A DNA stretch of 64,000 nt, from positions 49,326 to 113,325 of the forward strand of contig JALHRQ010000012.1 in the NCBI GenBank assembly GCA_022841375.1, written 5' to 3'. A program made the translations under genes and the position numbers. The stretch is from Burkholderiales bacterium. Lineage in GTDB: Bacteria; Pseudomonadota; Gammaproteobacteria; Burkholderiales; SG8-41. This document shows, in pieces, positions 8,936 through 17,506 of the stretch. How positions within the stretch are numbered: position 1 is the first letter of the stretch; the number at the start of each line of letters is the position of its first letter. Below the pieces are notes generated by a model, which was given only the letters and a program-made list of their open reading frames with translations, had not been told where the DNA came from and made no database searches.

Positions 8936-9952
8936 ATGCTGGATGCACTTTCGGGGAAATTCCCGGTCAGCGTCATCACCGGGTTCCTCGGCAGCGGTAA
9001 AACCACGCTGATCAACAAGCTGTTGAAGCGGCCCGATATGAATCGGGTCGCTGTCATTGTCAACGAGTTTGGCGAACAGGCCATCGACAATGATCTGGTC
9101 GAAGTGTCATCTGAACAGATGATGCTGCTCAACAACGGCTGCCTGTGCTGCGTGCTGCGGGGTGACCTGCAGGAAACGCTGCGCGACCTGTTCGTCAAAC
9201 GCCGCAACGGCGACATCATCGACTTCACCCGGGTGGTCATCGAGACCACCGGTCTTGCCGACCCTGCGCCGGTGATGCAGACGCTGATGACCGACGACAT
9301 GCTGCTGGCGAATTACCGCCTGGACTGCGTGGTCACGCTGGCCGATGCTGTCAACGGCATCGAGCAGCTGGACACCATGCAGGAACCGGTCAAGCAGGCT
9401 GCACTGGCGGATCGCATTGTCATTACCAAGTCCGACATCGCGGGCGAGGAAACTACGGCGAAGCTGGAGGCCAGATTGCGTGCGCTGAACCCGCAGGCGC
9501 CGATCAAGCGGGCTCTCAATGGCGAAATCGAGCTCGAGTTTCTGATCAACGTCGGCCTGCGCAACGTCAAAGGCAAGCTGGAGGACATCGAGCGCTGGAT
9601 GGGCGAACCCGACGAGCATGGCGAGCACCATCGCCATGACGAGAAGGTGAAATCCTTCAGCCTGCGTTTTACCGAACCGATGACCTGGAACTCATTCTCG
9701 CAGACCATGGAAGTGCTGTCGACGCTGCGCGGTTCAGACATGCTGCGCGTGAAAGGCCTGATCAACGTGACCGATCATAAAGGGCCGATGGTGATTCAGG
9801 GCGTACAACACCTGTTTCATCCGCCGGTGGAACTGAATGAATGGCCCAGCGATGACCATTCAACGCGCATCGTTTTTATTACCCGCAATATCCCGCGGGA
9901 AACAGTCGCCAACCTGTTTGCGGCGATCGGGGCAGTGACGGAGACTGCCTGA
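8936..9952 (+). CDS. CobW/COG0523-family P-loop GTPase (metallochaperone-like)
   Basis: A 338-aa G3E-family GTPase. Walker A is GFLGSGKTT at 16-24, the metal-binding CxCC motif is at 69-72 (GCLCC), ETTGLADP is the Walker B/switch region, and TKSD stands for the guanine-specificity motif. A histidine-rich stretch (EHGEHHRHDEK) precedes the C-terminal CobW_C domain, consistent with binding zinc, cobalt or nickel. Family members load metal into client enzymes. The upstream LVIVD protein is a reasonable client, by neighbourhood only. Transcription probably ends at the hairpin at 9968-9999. Confidence 0.9.
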   Translation: MLDALSGKFPVSVITGFLGSGKTTLINKLLKRPDMNRVAVIVNEFGEQAIDNDLVEVSSEQMMLLNNGCLCCVLRGDLQETLRDLFVKRRNGDIIDFTRVVIETTGLADPAPVMQTLMTDDMLLANYRLDCVVTLADAVNGIEQLDTMQEPVKQAALADRIVITKSDIAGEETTAKLEARLRALNPQAPIKRALNGEIELEFLINVGLRNVKGKLEDIERWMGEPDEHGEHHRHDEKVKSFSLRFTEPMTWNSFSQTMEVLSTLRGSDMLRVKGLINVTDHKGPMVIQGVQHLFHPPVELNEWPSDDHSTRIVFITRNIPRETVANLFAAIGAVTETA

Positions 9953-9967
9953 TTTCAAGTTCGTAAC

Positions 9968-9999
9968 AAAAAAGCCCGCAATTTTTTGCGAGTTTTTTT
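9968..9999. terminator. Intrinsic terminator between convergent genes
   Basis: An A-run, a short stem CGCAA/TTGCG (9977-9981 with 9986-9990) and a T-run form a symmetrical hairpin between the CobW gene (plus) and the small gene at 10016 (minus). It could serve both directions. The stem is short, so strength is uncertain. Confidence 0.55.
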
Positions 10000-10015
10000 A
10001 TTGTTGCCGGGCTGC

Positions 10016-10213
10016 TCAGGTTTTGGCGTCGATGCCGACCACGTCGTCGGGTTCAAACTCGTCCGGTACCGTGCCATCGCCGATGCCGGTGACCATGGCG
10101 GCCATCTCGTCGCTCTGCTTGACGAAATATTCCTGGCTGATGGGATCGAAGAAGCGCTGGCCGATGGCGACTTCGCTGAATTTGATGCGCTGGCGGGTGG
10201 GGTTCTGGGGCAT
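10016..10213 (-). CDS. Small conserved-looking hypothetical protein (65 aa)
   Basis: A 65-aa soluble, acidic protein with no signal peptide or membrane segment. The sequence is compositionally normal (FSEVAIGQRFFDP then DEFEPDDVVGIDAK), which favours a real gene. It is convergent with the CobW gene and shares the terminator region. I do not recognise a family. Phrases such as VGQRFFDP-like turns occur in small proteins of unknown function in this group. Confidence 0.55.
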   Translation of the reverse strand: MPQNPTRQRIKFSEVAIGQRFFDPISQEYFVKQSDEMAAMVTGIGDGTVPDEFEPDDVVGIDAKT

Positions 10214-10364
10214 GCGGGCTCAAAAAAAGTTGGGGTCTGTTGCTATTAATCGCTATTAGATACCGAAGGCGGTTTTTTTGGAAATATTTAATGTTTGCCC
10301 TCAAACGCCGGTATTTGTTGCATCCCATTAAGGGCGTTCCGGCGATTTAAATCAGGGTCGTTGT

Positions 10365-10907
10365 TCACGGGATGCAACCCACCAGTTCGTTGTCGATCTG
10401 GCGCAGGAATTGCTGAAGCATTGCAGTTTGCTCCGCTGAAATGCCCTGTATATGAAGCAGCATTTTGTCGACAGAATCCAGCTCGCGCTTGAGCATTGCG
10501 GCGGAGCCGACCAGTTGCGTGCCGTCCCAGCGATCATAGTACTGCGTGACCGGCCCGGGTGGTTTGGAATCCAGTTGGTCGAGTACTTCGTGAAGACGTC
10601 TGCTGTAAATACTGACCCAGTAAAAGCCCCAGATACTGGTATTGAGCTTGCTCAGTGCGTGGCTGAGTGCGGATAAGGACTGGGCACGTTGTGCCGGGTT
10701 GTTCCGATGCCCTGCATTTTGCATGGCTTGTTCATTGAACATGTCGCTCAATTTTTGCCCGGAAAGGAAAAGACTCAGCAGGTAAGGCGCGGAGGCGTTA
10801 CAGGATGCTATCGCCGAAGGCACGGATGACATGCACAGCGCAAAGGCTACGGCCGCAGTCATTGCCCGGAACCGGATGCGATGACCGACCGTTTTTATAC
10901 GGAACAT
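10365..10907 (-). CDS. Exported hypothetical protein
   Basis: A 180-aa protein with a signal peptide: either from ATG 10907 with a basic n-region (RIKTVGHRIRFR) or from the internal ATG at residue 16, both ending at PSAIASC. The mature part is largely helical, has a Cys near its N terminus and another near its C terminus (LVGCIP), and contains a long amphipathic stretch. No recognised domain. No strong ribosome site was seen at either start. It stands alone between minus-strand and plus-strand genes. Confidence 0.6.
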   Translation of the reverse strand: MFRIKTVGHRIRFRAMTAAVAFALCMSSVPSAIASCNASAPYLLSLFLSGQKLSDMFNEQAMQNAGHRNNPAQRAQSLSALSHALSKLNTSIWGFYWVSIYSRRLHEVLDQLDSKPPGPVTQYYDRWDGTQLVGSAAMLKRELDSVDKMLLHIQGISAEQTAMLQQFLRQIDNELVGCIP

Positions 10908-11166
10908 GCACTTATTATAAAGATTGCATGGGGCGTCAGAAAAACAGGCGCAATGGCCTCTCGAAAAAGGATCATATTGTGGCTGCTTTGCGGTTGTGCT
11001 GAACTGTTGCGCAATGTGGTATCCATTTTAATTCAAAAGGATGCAGTCATCAGTCAATGGGCCGTGCCGTTCGGCGAACTTCATATGGCATATGAAAATT
11101 TGGGGTAAAATTTTGTTATCGAAGTTTCCCGGCATTTTCCGGGTTTGTCCTTTTCAAGGTGCCAAC

Positions 11167-12027
11167 ATGAAACTGCTGATGAGGATTTCTGCTTTTCTGA
11201 TCGGAGCTTTATTCTCTGCCGCGGTATTGGCATCGGCTGTCGTGGAGAGCCTGAGCGGTGATGTGCGCGCCGGGGCTACCCCGCAGACAGCAACAGCACT
11301 TAAGGTCGGTCAACGCCTCACTGCTGGTAGCGCCGTGGTGATCGGTGCGGGTAGCAGGGCGATCCTGCGTTTCGATGACGGTCAGGCGGTATTGCTGAAT
11401 GAAAACACCGAATTCCGCATCAGGACCTACAATTTCACCCCGGCCGAGCCCTCGAAAGACAGCTTTGTATTCGATCTCTTGAGAGGCGCCATGCGGACGG
11501 TTACGGGTGCGCTCACCAGCCGCAACCCGCGGGCCTATGCGTTAAATGCACCGCAGGCCACCATTGGCATCCGGGGTACTGATTTTATGGTGGCAATTTA
11601 CAACCCTGCAGCCGTATCGGTGATTCAGGGCCTGGCTACTGTGTCGAATGCGGCAGGACTCGTCGCGGTTCAGGCCGGTACTATCGTCTCCGTTGCTAGT
11701 TCGACTACGCTAGCGATAGCTACATCGGCGGCGGCACTGCCTGCGGGCGTAACGGCAGGATTTAGTGGGATGAGCGGCGTTCCAATGGCCGGTGGTGCTG
11801 CCGCCGGGACCGGAGCGGGTTCAGGTGCGGGTTCCGGAGCTGGAGCTGGTGGGGGAGCCGGTGCAGGAGCTGGAGCCGGTGTAGCGGGTGGCGCTGCCGC
11901 AGGCGGTCTTACCGCGGGCACGCTTGCGGTTGGTGCTGCGGCTGCTGCGGCCATCGCGGGCGCTATTTCAACTACTGATACGACCCAAAGCACGACTGGC
12001 ACGACAGGTACGACCGGCACACAATAA
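11167..12027 (+). CDS. FecR-domain exported protein with glycine/alanine-rich tail
   Basis: A 286-aa exported protein. ATG 11167 is preceded by AAGGTG and followed by a clear signal peptide ending near VLASA. About residues 25-165 form a FecR-type domain (VESLSGDVRAG, GSRAILRFDDGQAVLLNENTEFRI, PQATIGIRGTDFMV). In free-standing proteins this domain is usually a periplasmic, often surface- or peptidoglycan-related, module. About residues 215-250 are a run of Gly-Ala/Gly-Ser dipeptides, then an Ala-rich hydrophobic stretch and a Thr-Gly repeat at the C terminus. No sigma factor or TonB receptor is adjacent, so it is not a classical FecIRA system. Confidence 0.8.
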   Translation: MKLLMRISAFLIGALFSAAVLASAVVESLSGDVRAGATPQTATALKVGQRLTAGSAVVIGAGSRAILRFDDGQAVLLNENTEFRIRTYNFTPAEPSKDSFVFDLLRGAMRTVTGALTSRNPRAYALNAPQATIGIRGTDFMVAIYNPAAVSVIQGLATVSNAAGLVAVQAGTIVSVASSTTLAIATSAAALPAGVTAGFSGMSGVPMAGGAAAGTGAGSGAGSGAGAGGGAGAGAGAGVAGGAAAGGLTAGTLAVGAAAAAAIAGAISTTDTTQSTTGTTGTTGTQ

Positions 12028-12179
12028 GTTCTCTTGTGGGGGATACCCGGCGTATCCCCCAATGCCATCCATCTGGAAAACGCGCTTTTGTTCGGAAAAA
12101 CTGTTCTCGTGATGATTTTCACGAGTAACAATTGCGCCTTTCCGTACGCCCTCGGCAATGACGATCAACATGGCCGAGA

Positions 12180-13162
12180 ATGCCGGTCTCTATACGAAAA
12201 ACGCTCGCAACCAGAGCAGGTTTTGGGAATGAATTGAACAATTCCCGCAAACGGTTGTTTGCATTTTATGTAAGCGTGGTTGTCTTTTTCGCGATGTATA
12301 CCGGCGCCCACGCCGGACCCACTGTAATCGCTTCCGGTGCCTATCCCGAAGGACTTTTGTGGCATGGCGGCCGCCTGTTTTTTGCTGAAATGGGTTCAGA
12401 CCGCATCAGTGTTGTTGATGGCGTCGGCAAAAAAGAATTCTGGCGTGATTCTGATTGCGGTCCCACTGCGCTCTCTCCATTTGGAACATCAGCATTCCTG
12501 GTGAACTGTCACCTTGGAAAGCAGGTGGTTGAAATTTCTGCTGATGGCGTTACGTTGCGGCGCTTTTTCAAGGCGGCTGATGGAGGGGCATTACAGGCCC
12601 CCAATGCATCTGTGAGTGATGGGCGGGGGGTGTGTTCTTTTCAGACTCCGGCATTTTTAGCATTGACGCACCAGCGCAGGGGCGCGTGGTTTACTTGTCC
12701 TCCACAGGAGAAATGACCGAAGTGATCAAGGGGCTCCGATACGCCAACGGCGTTGCTTTTGATCCGATAAGTCGAACCCTTTATGTATCAGAGCACTTGA
12801 ACAGACGCATCATGGCGCTGCAACTCGATGCTTCGAATCGAGTGATGGCATCCAGCGTGTTCGTGGATTTTTCTAAGCACCCGGCTACGAGAGCCTTTAC
12901 ATATCCGCTCGCCGGTCCCGACGGCATTGCCCTATGGTCTGGATTTCTGGCGGTGGCGGAATATGGTGAAGGGCGGGTTCATCTATTCGACCGCACGGGA
13001 AAGCATCTCAATACCCTGACGGTCGCGATGACTTTTGTTGATACCGTTGTTTGGGATAGCGTGGGAAATTTTTACGCGGCTGGCGCATTTTCAAATACCC
13101 AGCCCCCATACGAAGGTCAGGTTGTGCGATTTTCCCCGACTGAATGGCGACTCAATTACTGA
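12180..13162 (+). pseudogene. SMP-30/NHL-like beta-propeller protein split by a -1 frameshift
   Basis: Two overlapping frames together encode one exported propeller protein. The first frame gives a signal peptide (residues about 22-45, ending TGAHA) and the first blades, up to NASVSDGRG. The second frame continues with VFFSDSGIFSID and reaches the stop at 13162. The break falls in a six-G tract at 12625-12630; seven Gs would restore DGRGGVFFSDSG, the usual SMP-30/gluconolactonase motif. The cause may be a sequencing error, a true null mutation or slippage at the homopolymer. The start (ATG 12180, or TTG 12234) is uncertain. Confidence 0.75.
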
Positions 13163-13228
13163 GTTGACTATTTGAAGCCGTCCCTATGCCGCTGACGCGG
13201 AAAATTAGTTGGCATTTTGCGCGTTACG

Positions 13229-13942
13229 TTACATATGGATGCTGGCATCCTCAATGATTACTTTATAGGAATATCCAGAACCGAAATCCTTGTCGGTGCG
13301 GACAATGCCTTTAACCGTAACGACGGCGCCCAACTTTGCTTCAACGGCTGTCGTGACGAGGATGTCGTTGGTGTTTGCTGCCGACGTGCCTGAGCCATCC
13401 TGCAAATGAAGCCAGTTCTTGCCCATGATTCCGGGGTTGTACTTGACAACTTTGCCGCGGACCACAACCGGTTTGTCCTTCAGTTCGGTAGCCTTGGTAT
13501 TGATTTCCGCCACCGTCCATGCGTTCGCGCCGACGGCCTTGGCGACGCGAATTTCCGCAGTATCCATGGGTTTGGCATTTCCCGGGTGAGACATGCTCAT
13601 GTTCGTGTTCGTTTTCGGTGCGCTGGCGCCGGGGCCAGTGCCGGCCAATGTGCCAAAGGCAATCGTTTTGAAAGTCTTTTTTAAAGAACGACTTTCAAAA
13701 TTGTCCACGAACATCACATTTTCAATGGTGATTTTGGCGCCTTTTTTGACCGATGTTTTACCCACGGCAGCCCAGGTCTCACCCTCTTTGGTCTTGAGGC
13801 GAAGATAGGTGTAGGTCTCGACTTCTTTGACCTCGAGCACATTACCGGTGATGGTCAGAGGAGCAGGCGCTGACGCGGGTTTATCGGCGGCCCACAGCAC
13901 TGGGGACGCAATCATCATCAGAATCGACAGCAGGGCTTTCAT
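13229..13942 (-). CDS. Exported protein with C-terminal OB-fold-like domain
   Basis: A 237-aa exported protein; ATG 13942 has GGAG 9 nt upstream and opens a signal peptide ending PVLWAAD. The C-terminal 100 residues (TVAEINTKATELKDKPVVVRGKV... then NWLHLQDGSG, VTVKGIVRTDKDFGSGY) resemble an OB-fold of the bacterial tRNA_anti-like type found in exported proteins. The N-terminal half is a small beta-rich domain (ITGNVLEVKEVETYTYLRLKT) that looks like a related barrel. Binding partner unknown. Confidence 0.65.
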   Translation of the reverse strand: MKALLSILMMIASPVLWAADKPASAPAPLTITGNVLEVKEVETYTYLRLKTKEGETWAAVGKTSVKKGAKITIENVMFVDNFESRSLKKTFKTIAFGTLAGTGPGASAPKTNTNMSMSHPGNAKPMDTAEIRVAKAVGANAWTVAEINTKATELKDKPVVVRGKVVKYNPGIMGKNWLHLQDGSGTSAANTNDILVTTAVEAKLGAVVTVKGIVRTDKDFGSGYSYKVIIEDASIHM

Positions 13943-14001
13943 GCGGGTGCACTCCAAGGGTGAATGAGCGACATCTTAGCAAGCCAATCGGCGCACCGGC
14001 C

Positions 14002-15264
14002 TCAGGCCGTGCCGGCGATGGGGGTTTCGGTAGCGGCCGTGTGCTTATGGCGCGGCAGCCAGAGCGCCAGCGGGATGGCTAGAAAGCCGATTGCTGAGGC
14101 GACGAGTATGGCCGCGGTGTAGTTGCCGGCGTGGTCGAACAGAGCGCCGCCGAGCCAGCCGCCAAGCGCCATGCCGGTGCTGCCACCAATCATCTGAAAC
14201 GAAAATATCGAACTCAACGGTGCCTTCGCGCCGAACATCTGCCGGTTGATGATCGGGAATCCGACCATCTCGCCGCCGTAACAAATGCCGAAAAAGACCG
14301 CGAAGGCATAGAAATGCCAGACCTCGGTGGCAAACAGCAGCAGCAGGATCGACAGGCTCTGGCCGAAGATCGCACCCGAAAGAATGGTCCGCCCGCCGAA
14401 ACGTTCGGTGAGCAGCGAAAAACTGAAACGGCTGAAAATCGATACGCCGGCAATCGTACTCAGCACGCCTGCTGCCTGCAAGCCCGGAATCCCGTGATGG
14501 GTGGCCATCGAAACGCCGTGCGCAAGAATCACCGCATGCCCGGCACAGCCGAGGTGGTGGCATCCCATCAGCAGCCATACCGGCCTGCTGGAGAGGATCG
14601 AGCGCATGTTGACGGCCGGACCGGAGGTCTGCTTCTCTTTGGCCGCTTCTTCGGCACCATAGGCAGTCAATCCCATCTCGGCCGGACTGGTCCGTATGAA
14701 CCAGGAAAAAAACATAAGAATCACGCCGAAAGCGAGGCCGAACACCATGAACGCCGACTCCCAGCCGCGGTTCTCGATCATCCACCGGAACAACAGTGCA
14801 AAAACCACCGGGCCCAGTCCCAACCCGGCCCAGTAGATGCCCAGTGCGAGGCCCATTTTCTGATGGAACCAGCGGGTAATGATGACCGGCAACAGCACCA
14901 CGAAGGCCGCGTTGCCGAGGGCGCCAACAAACACGCCGTAAATGACATAAAGATGCCACAGTTCCTGAATCATCCCGAGCATCACCGTGCCGACGGAAAT
15001 CATCAGCGACGCGCCGAGCATCAACGTGCGTGCGCTGTAGCGGTCTCCGAGCCAGCCGAACACCAGCATCGCGGGCATACTGCACAGAAAGGCCAGTGAA
15101 TAGGCAAGACCGATGTCGCCGCGCTTCCAGTCAAATTTCTCGACCAGCGGATCGACGAGCACGGCGAATGACGCTGAATCGGCGCGGCTGATGACACCCA
15201 GTACGCAGGCCGCCGCCAGAATGATCCATGCGTGGTGCAGCCCTGGTTTTTGGATGGATGTCAT
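14002..15264 (-). CDS. MFS transporter (monocarboxylate/oxalate-formate-like group)
   Basis: A 420-aa inner-membrane carrier with about 12 hydrophobic segments. The motif-A loop GWLGDRYSARTLM follows TM2 and a related loop, RFGGRTILSG, occurs in the second half. The overall pattern resembles MFS members that move organic anions. ATG 15264 has AAGGAAA a suitable distance upstream. It is not in an obvious operon. Substrate unknown. Confidence 0.85.
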   Translation of the reverse strand: MTSIQKPGLHHAWIILAAACVLGVISRADSASFAVLVDPLVEKFDWKRGDIGLAYSLAFLCSMPAMLVFGWLGDRYSARTLMLGASLMISVGTVMLGMIQELWHLYVIYGVFVGALGNAAFVVLLPVIITRWFHQKMGLALGIYWAGLGLGPVVFALLFRWMIENRGWESAFMVFGLAFGVILMFFSWFIRTSPAEMGLTAYGAEEAAKEKQTSGPAVNMRSILSSRPVWLLMGCHHLGCAGHAVILAHGVSMATHHGIPGLQAAGVLSTIAGVSIFSRFSFSLLTERFGGRTILSGAIFGQSLSILLLLFATEVWHFYAFAVFFGICYGGEMVGFPIINRQMFGAKAPLSSIFSFQMIGGSTGMALGGWLGGALFDHAGNYTAAILVASAIGFLAIPLALWLPRHKHTAATETPIAGTA

Positions 15265-15527
15265 GAATGAATGTTTTCCTTGAGAAGTGCAAAGAGTGCG
15301 CGAGTCGAATCAGTCCAAAATGTGGCAAAAACAATAATCAAGATGCGACATTTTCGCACAGGGTTGCGTTGAGTAAATCGGGAACTTCGTGCCGCATTAT
15401 TTGCGGCGGTCAGAGCGAGTCCATATCTCAGTGAAGCGGACGATGAACATCTCAAGGGTTTGACGATTACAGTTTGCGCAGCGAGAAAAATGCCTGAGGA
15501 CTTTCGACAGGCTGATGCCATTTATGC
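15265..15527. other. Intergenic region upstream of the MFS gene
   Basis: About 260 bp that hold the MFS promoter region. A minus-strand frame of 86 codons crosses it but has no ribosome site and no protein-like composition, so I do not call it. Confidence 0.4.
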
Positions 15528-15553
15528 AAAAGCCCCGCCAAGTTGGCGGGGCT
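15528..15553 (-). terminator. Intrinsic terminator of the glutaredoxin gene
   Basis: A perfect 10-bp stem, AGCCCCGCCA (15531-15540) with TGGCGGGGCT (15544-15553), with a 3-nt loop. Read on the minus strand it is followed by TTTT, so it ends transcription from the glutaredoxin gene at 15629-16021. Confidence 0.8.
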
Positions 15554-15628
15554 ATGGTTACGCATCAGGAAAAGGGGTTAAGCCCGTTCACCCCGCAATC
15601 AGCAAGATGCAAGAGGCGAGTTGCTGAA

Positions 15629-16021
15629 CTATTTTAAAAGGGCTTCAAACGACTGCGGGTTGAAGCCCTGCATGCGCCGTTCACCCACCAGGATCAGGGG
15701 CACGCCGTTGCCGTTGAGTGCGCGAAAGCTTTCGAGGTTCGTCGCCGATGCTTCGATATCGTATTCGACATAGTTGATCTGATGGCGTTTGAAATACTCG
15801 CGCGCTTTCTTGCAGTAAGGACACCAGCGAGTGCTGTACATGATTACGGGGGCGGTGATTTGCGCGCCATGACTCTCTACTGCACTCAGGTTGGAGAAAT
15901 AATCCCTGGCTGCAGGTAGCGCACCCATCAGCAGGCTTAGCAGCACCACTGCAGTCAGCGGATAGAAGCGCTGCCTGGCGCCGGAGTGGAACTTTCGCAA
16001 ATAAGAATTGATTCTGGTCAC
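15629..16021 (-). CDS. Membrane-anchored glutaredoxin-like protein
   Basis: A 130-aa protein with one N-terminal membrane segment (about residues 21-37) and a glutaredoxin domain behind it. The active site is WCPYC with cysteines at 67 and 70, and the cis-proline turn is NGVPLILVGE. This orientation puts the thiol domain probably in the periplasm if the basic N terminus stays inside. It may reduce disulfides or glutathionylated proteins. It is monocistronic, with its own terminator. Confidence 0.85.
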   Translation of the reverse strand: MTRINSYLRKFHSGARQRFYPLTAVVLLSLLMGALPAARDYFSNLSAVESHGAQITAPVIMYSTRWCPYCKKAREYFKRHQINYVEYDIEASATNLESFRALNGNGVPLILVGERRMQGFNPQSFEALLK

Positions 16022-16121
16022 AGATTATTTTTCTGCTTGCGAGACTCAGCTGAGCCGCAAGTCATTGTTGATATTAGTTATTTTCCGGTGAGAACTGGGT
16101 CATCGTAAATACACCTGCACG

Positions 16122-16153
16122 AAAAAAGGCCCCAGGCGCTTGGCGCCTGGGGC
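16122..16153 (-). terminator. Strong minus-strand terminator with no obvious gene
   Basis: A perfect 11-bp stem, GCCCCAGGCGC (16129-16139) with GCGCCTGGGGC (16143-16153) and a 3-nt loop, followed on the minus strand by six Ts. The minus-strand sequence between it and the Crp/Fnr gene (about 16160-16430) has no convincing protein. It may end a small RNA or short-peptide transcript divergent from the regulator. Confidence 0.7.
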
Positions 16154-16450
16154 TGAAGTACCGCCAATCCAAAGGGAGGAGATCGATTAGCGGTTGGGGA
16201 CAGCCATGTTTTCACTACCGCATGAAGGTCTCTGTTCGTTATCACTCCTATCTTTGGTGTTGATCCCATGTAGTTTCGCCGTTCGCTTTTCTCGACGGCC
16301 TACAAACTGCACATTCGCTCCAAAAGAGGGGCTCTTCACAGATGTTGTTTGCCCTCTTGCAGGAAATGACCGACAGCACAGTTGCCAAGGGTAAAGACTA
16401 TGTACGCTAGAACACCGACGCGACTGACGGGTGCGCTTTAATTTTTCAAA
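16154..16450. other. Intergenic region, possible small-RNA locus
   Basis: About 300 bp between a minus-strand terminator and the Crp/Fnr gene. It must contain the promoter of the regulator. A minus-strand frame of 97 codons crosses it but is cysteine/arginine-rich and lacks a ribosome site, so coding is unlikely. A transcript ending at 16122 could start here. Confidence 0.3.
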
Positions 16451-16463
16451 AAGGAAAATATTG

Positions 16464-17198
16464 ATGCAACGCACACCCAAGCAAAACCACCTACTGGCCG
16501 CATTGCCGGCAACAATTTATGAGCGCCTGGTGCCAGATTTGGCACTCGTGCCGTTGCCGCGCGAGTTTGTCGTTTATGAACCGGGCATTGCCTTGGAATA
16601 CGCATACTTCCCGACCAGCAGTATCGTGTCCATATTAAGTCCCATGAAAGACGGGGCATCGCCGGAGGTCGCGATTATCGGCAATGACGGGATAGTTGGC
16701 ATATGCCTGCTCATGGGGGGGGTAGCCACTACCAATACCCGGGCCGTGGTGCAAAGCGCCGGTCATGGCTTCCGTATCCGCGCGGGGGCCCTTCAATCTG
16801 CAGTCGAAGACGAAGCACCGCTACGAGATTTGTTGATGCGTTATGCGCAATCCTTGATTTCGCAGATGACGCAAACCGCCGCTTGCAATCGCTTCCACAC
16901 CATTGATCAGCAGGTTTGCCGAATGCTGTTGATGTGCATGGATCGCTGGCCAACGAATCGATTGAGCTTGACCCATGAGCGCTTGTCCCATTTGCTCGGG
17001 GTGCGCCGGGAGGGGGTTACCGGGGCTTCCCGCAGTCTTGCTGCAGCTGAATTAATAAGCTACAAGCGGGGTTGCGTCACTGTTCTGGATCGCTCAGGGC
17101 TCGAAGCGCGAGTATGCGAATGCTATGCCGCTGTCAAAACGGAAATTGCACGCCTTATTCCGGTAAAACCGCGCTTGAATATTGCGGCGAGTTGTTAA
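16464..17198 (+). CDS. Crp/Fnr-family transcriptional regulator
   Basis: A 244-aa regulator. ATG 16464 has AAGGAAAA 8 nt upstream; an earlier in-frame ATG at 16431 would add 11 unlikely residues. The N-terminal two thirds are a cyclic-nucleotide-binding-type beta-roll (VVYEPGIALEYAYFPTSSIVSIL, VAIIGNDGIVGI). The C terminus is a winged HTH (LTHERLSHLLGVRREGVTGASRSL). It lacks an N-terminal cysteine cluster, so it is not an FNR-type iron-sulfur sensor. It belongs to a subgroup often found beside stress or envelope genes; the following PEP-CTERM gene is a possible target. Confidence 0.88.
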   Translation: MQRTPKQNHLLAALPATIYERLVPDLALVPLPREFVVYEPGIALEYAYFPTSSIVSILSPMKDGASPEVAIIGNDGIVGICLLMGGVATTNTRAVVQSAGHGFRIRAGALQSAVEDEAPLRDLLMRYAQSLISQMTQTAACNRFHTIDQQVCRMLLMCMDRWPTNRLSLTHERLSHLLGVRREGVTGASRSLAAAELISYKRGCVTVLDRSGLEARVCECYAAVKTEIARLIPVKPRLNIAASC

Positions 17199-17506
17199 GC
17201 GGTCTGCGGCAGGGTCAAGCCGTCAGTGGCTGCGGCCAAACCAGCAATCACCACCCACCCGCACCTCCTCATCGGAGCTGAACCTGCTGCGCTCTTGCAA
17301 GGGGCAGGTATCGACACAACATTCAATAATTTTTCGGTAAGTTCGGTATCACACAGATCACTGCAGTGAACGATGCAAATATTATTTGCGTATTTGTATT
17401 TGCTCTTGAATTCATTTCGCACAATTGCCAATTCTCTACACCGCATCGCGGTTGATGCAATGGGATCCCGTGTTATGTATTCAACCGCTTTTTTCTAGGA
17501 GATTTT
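17199..17506. other. Intergenic region before the PEP-CTERM gene
   Basis: About 308 bp with an AT-rich central part (17320-17420). It probably carries the promoter of the PEP-CTERM gene. I see no gene, no clear sigma-54 element and no convincing Crp-type palindrome. Confidence 0.3.

Noticed and set aside
11800..11900. GC-rich short repeats in the FecR gene considered as a regulatory repeat array
   Set aside because: They keep the reading frame and encode a Gly-Ala/Gly-Ser linker.
12620..12640. Programmed -1 frameshift at the G tract
   Set aside because: No slippery heptamer of the X-XXY-YYZ type and no clear downstream stem; mutation or sequencing error is simpler.
14131..15099. Plus-strand frame of 322 codons
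   Set aside because: It is the antisense of the MFS transporter gene and reads as a low-hydrophobicity, glutamine/arginine-rich shadow.
15261..15521. 86-codon minus-strand frame upstream of the MFS gene
   Set aside because: No ribosome site, cysteine/arginine-rich composition, and it covers the likely promoter.
16187..16480. 97-codon minus-strand frame before the orphan terminator
   Set aside because: It overlaps the Crp/Fnr start and its composition is not protein-like; a noncoding transcript is a better reading of the terminator.
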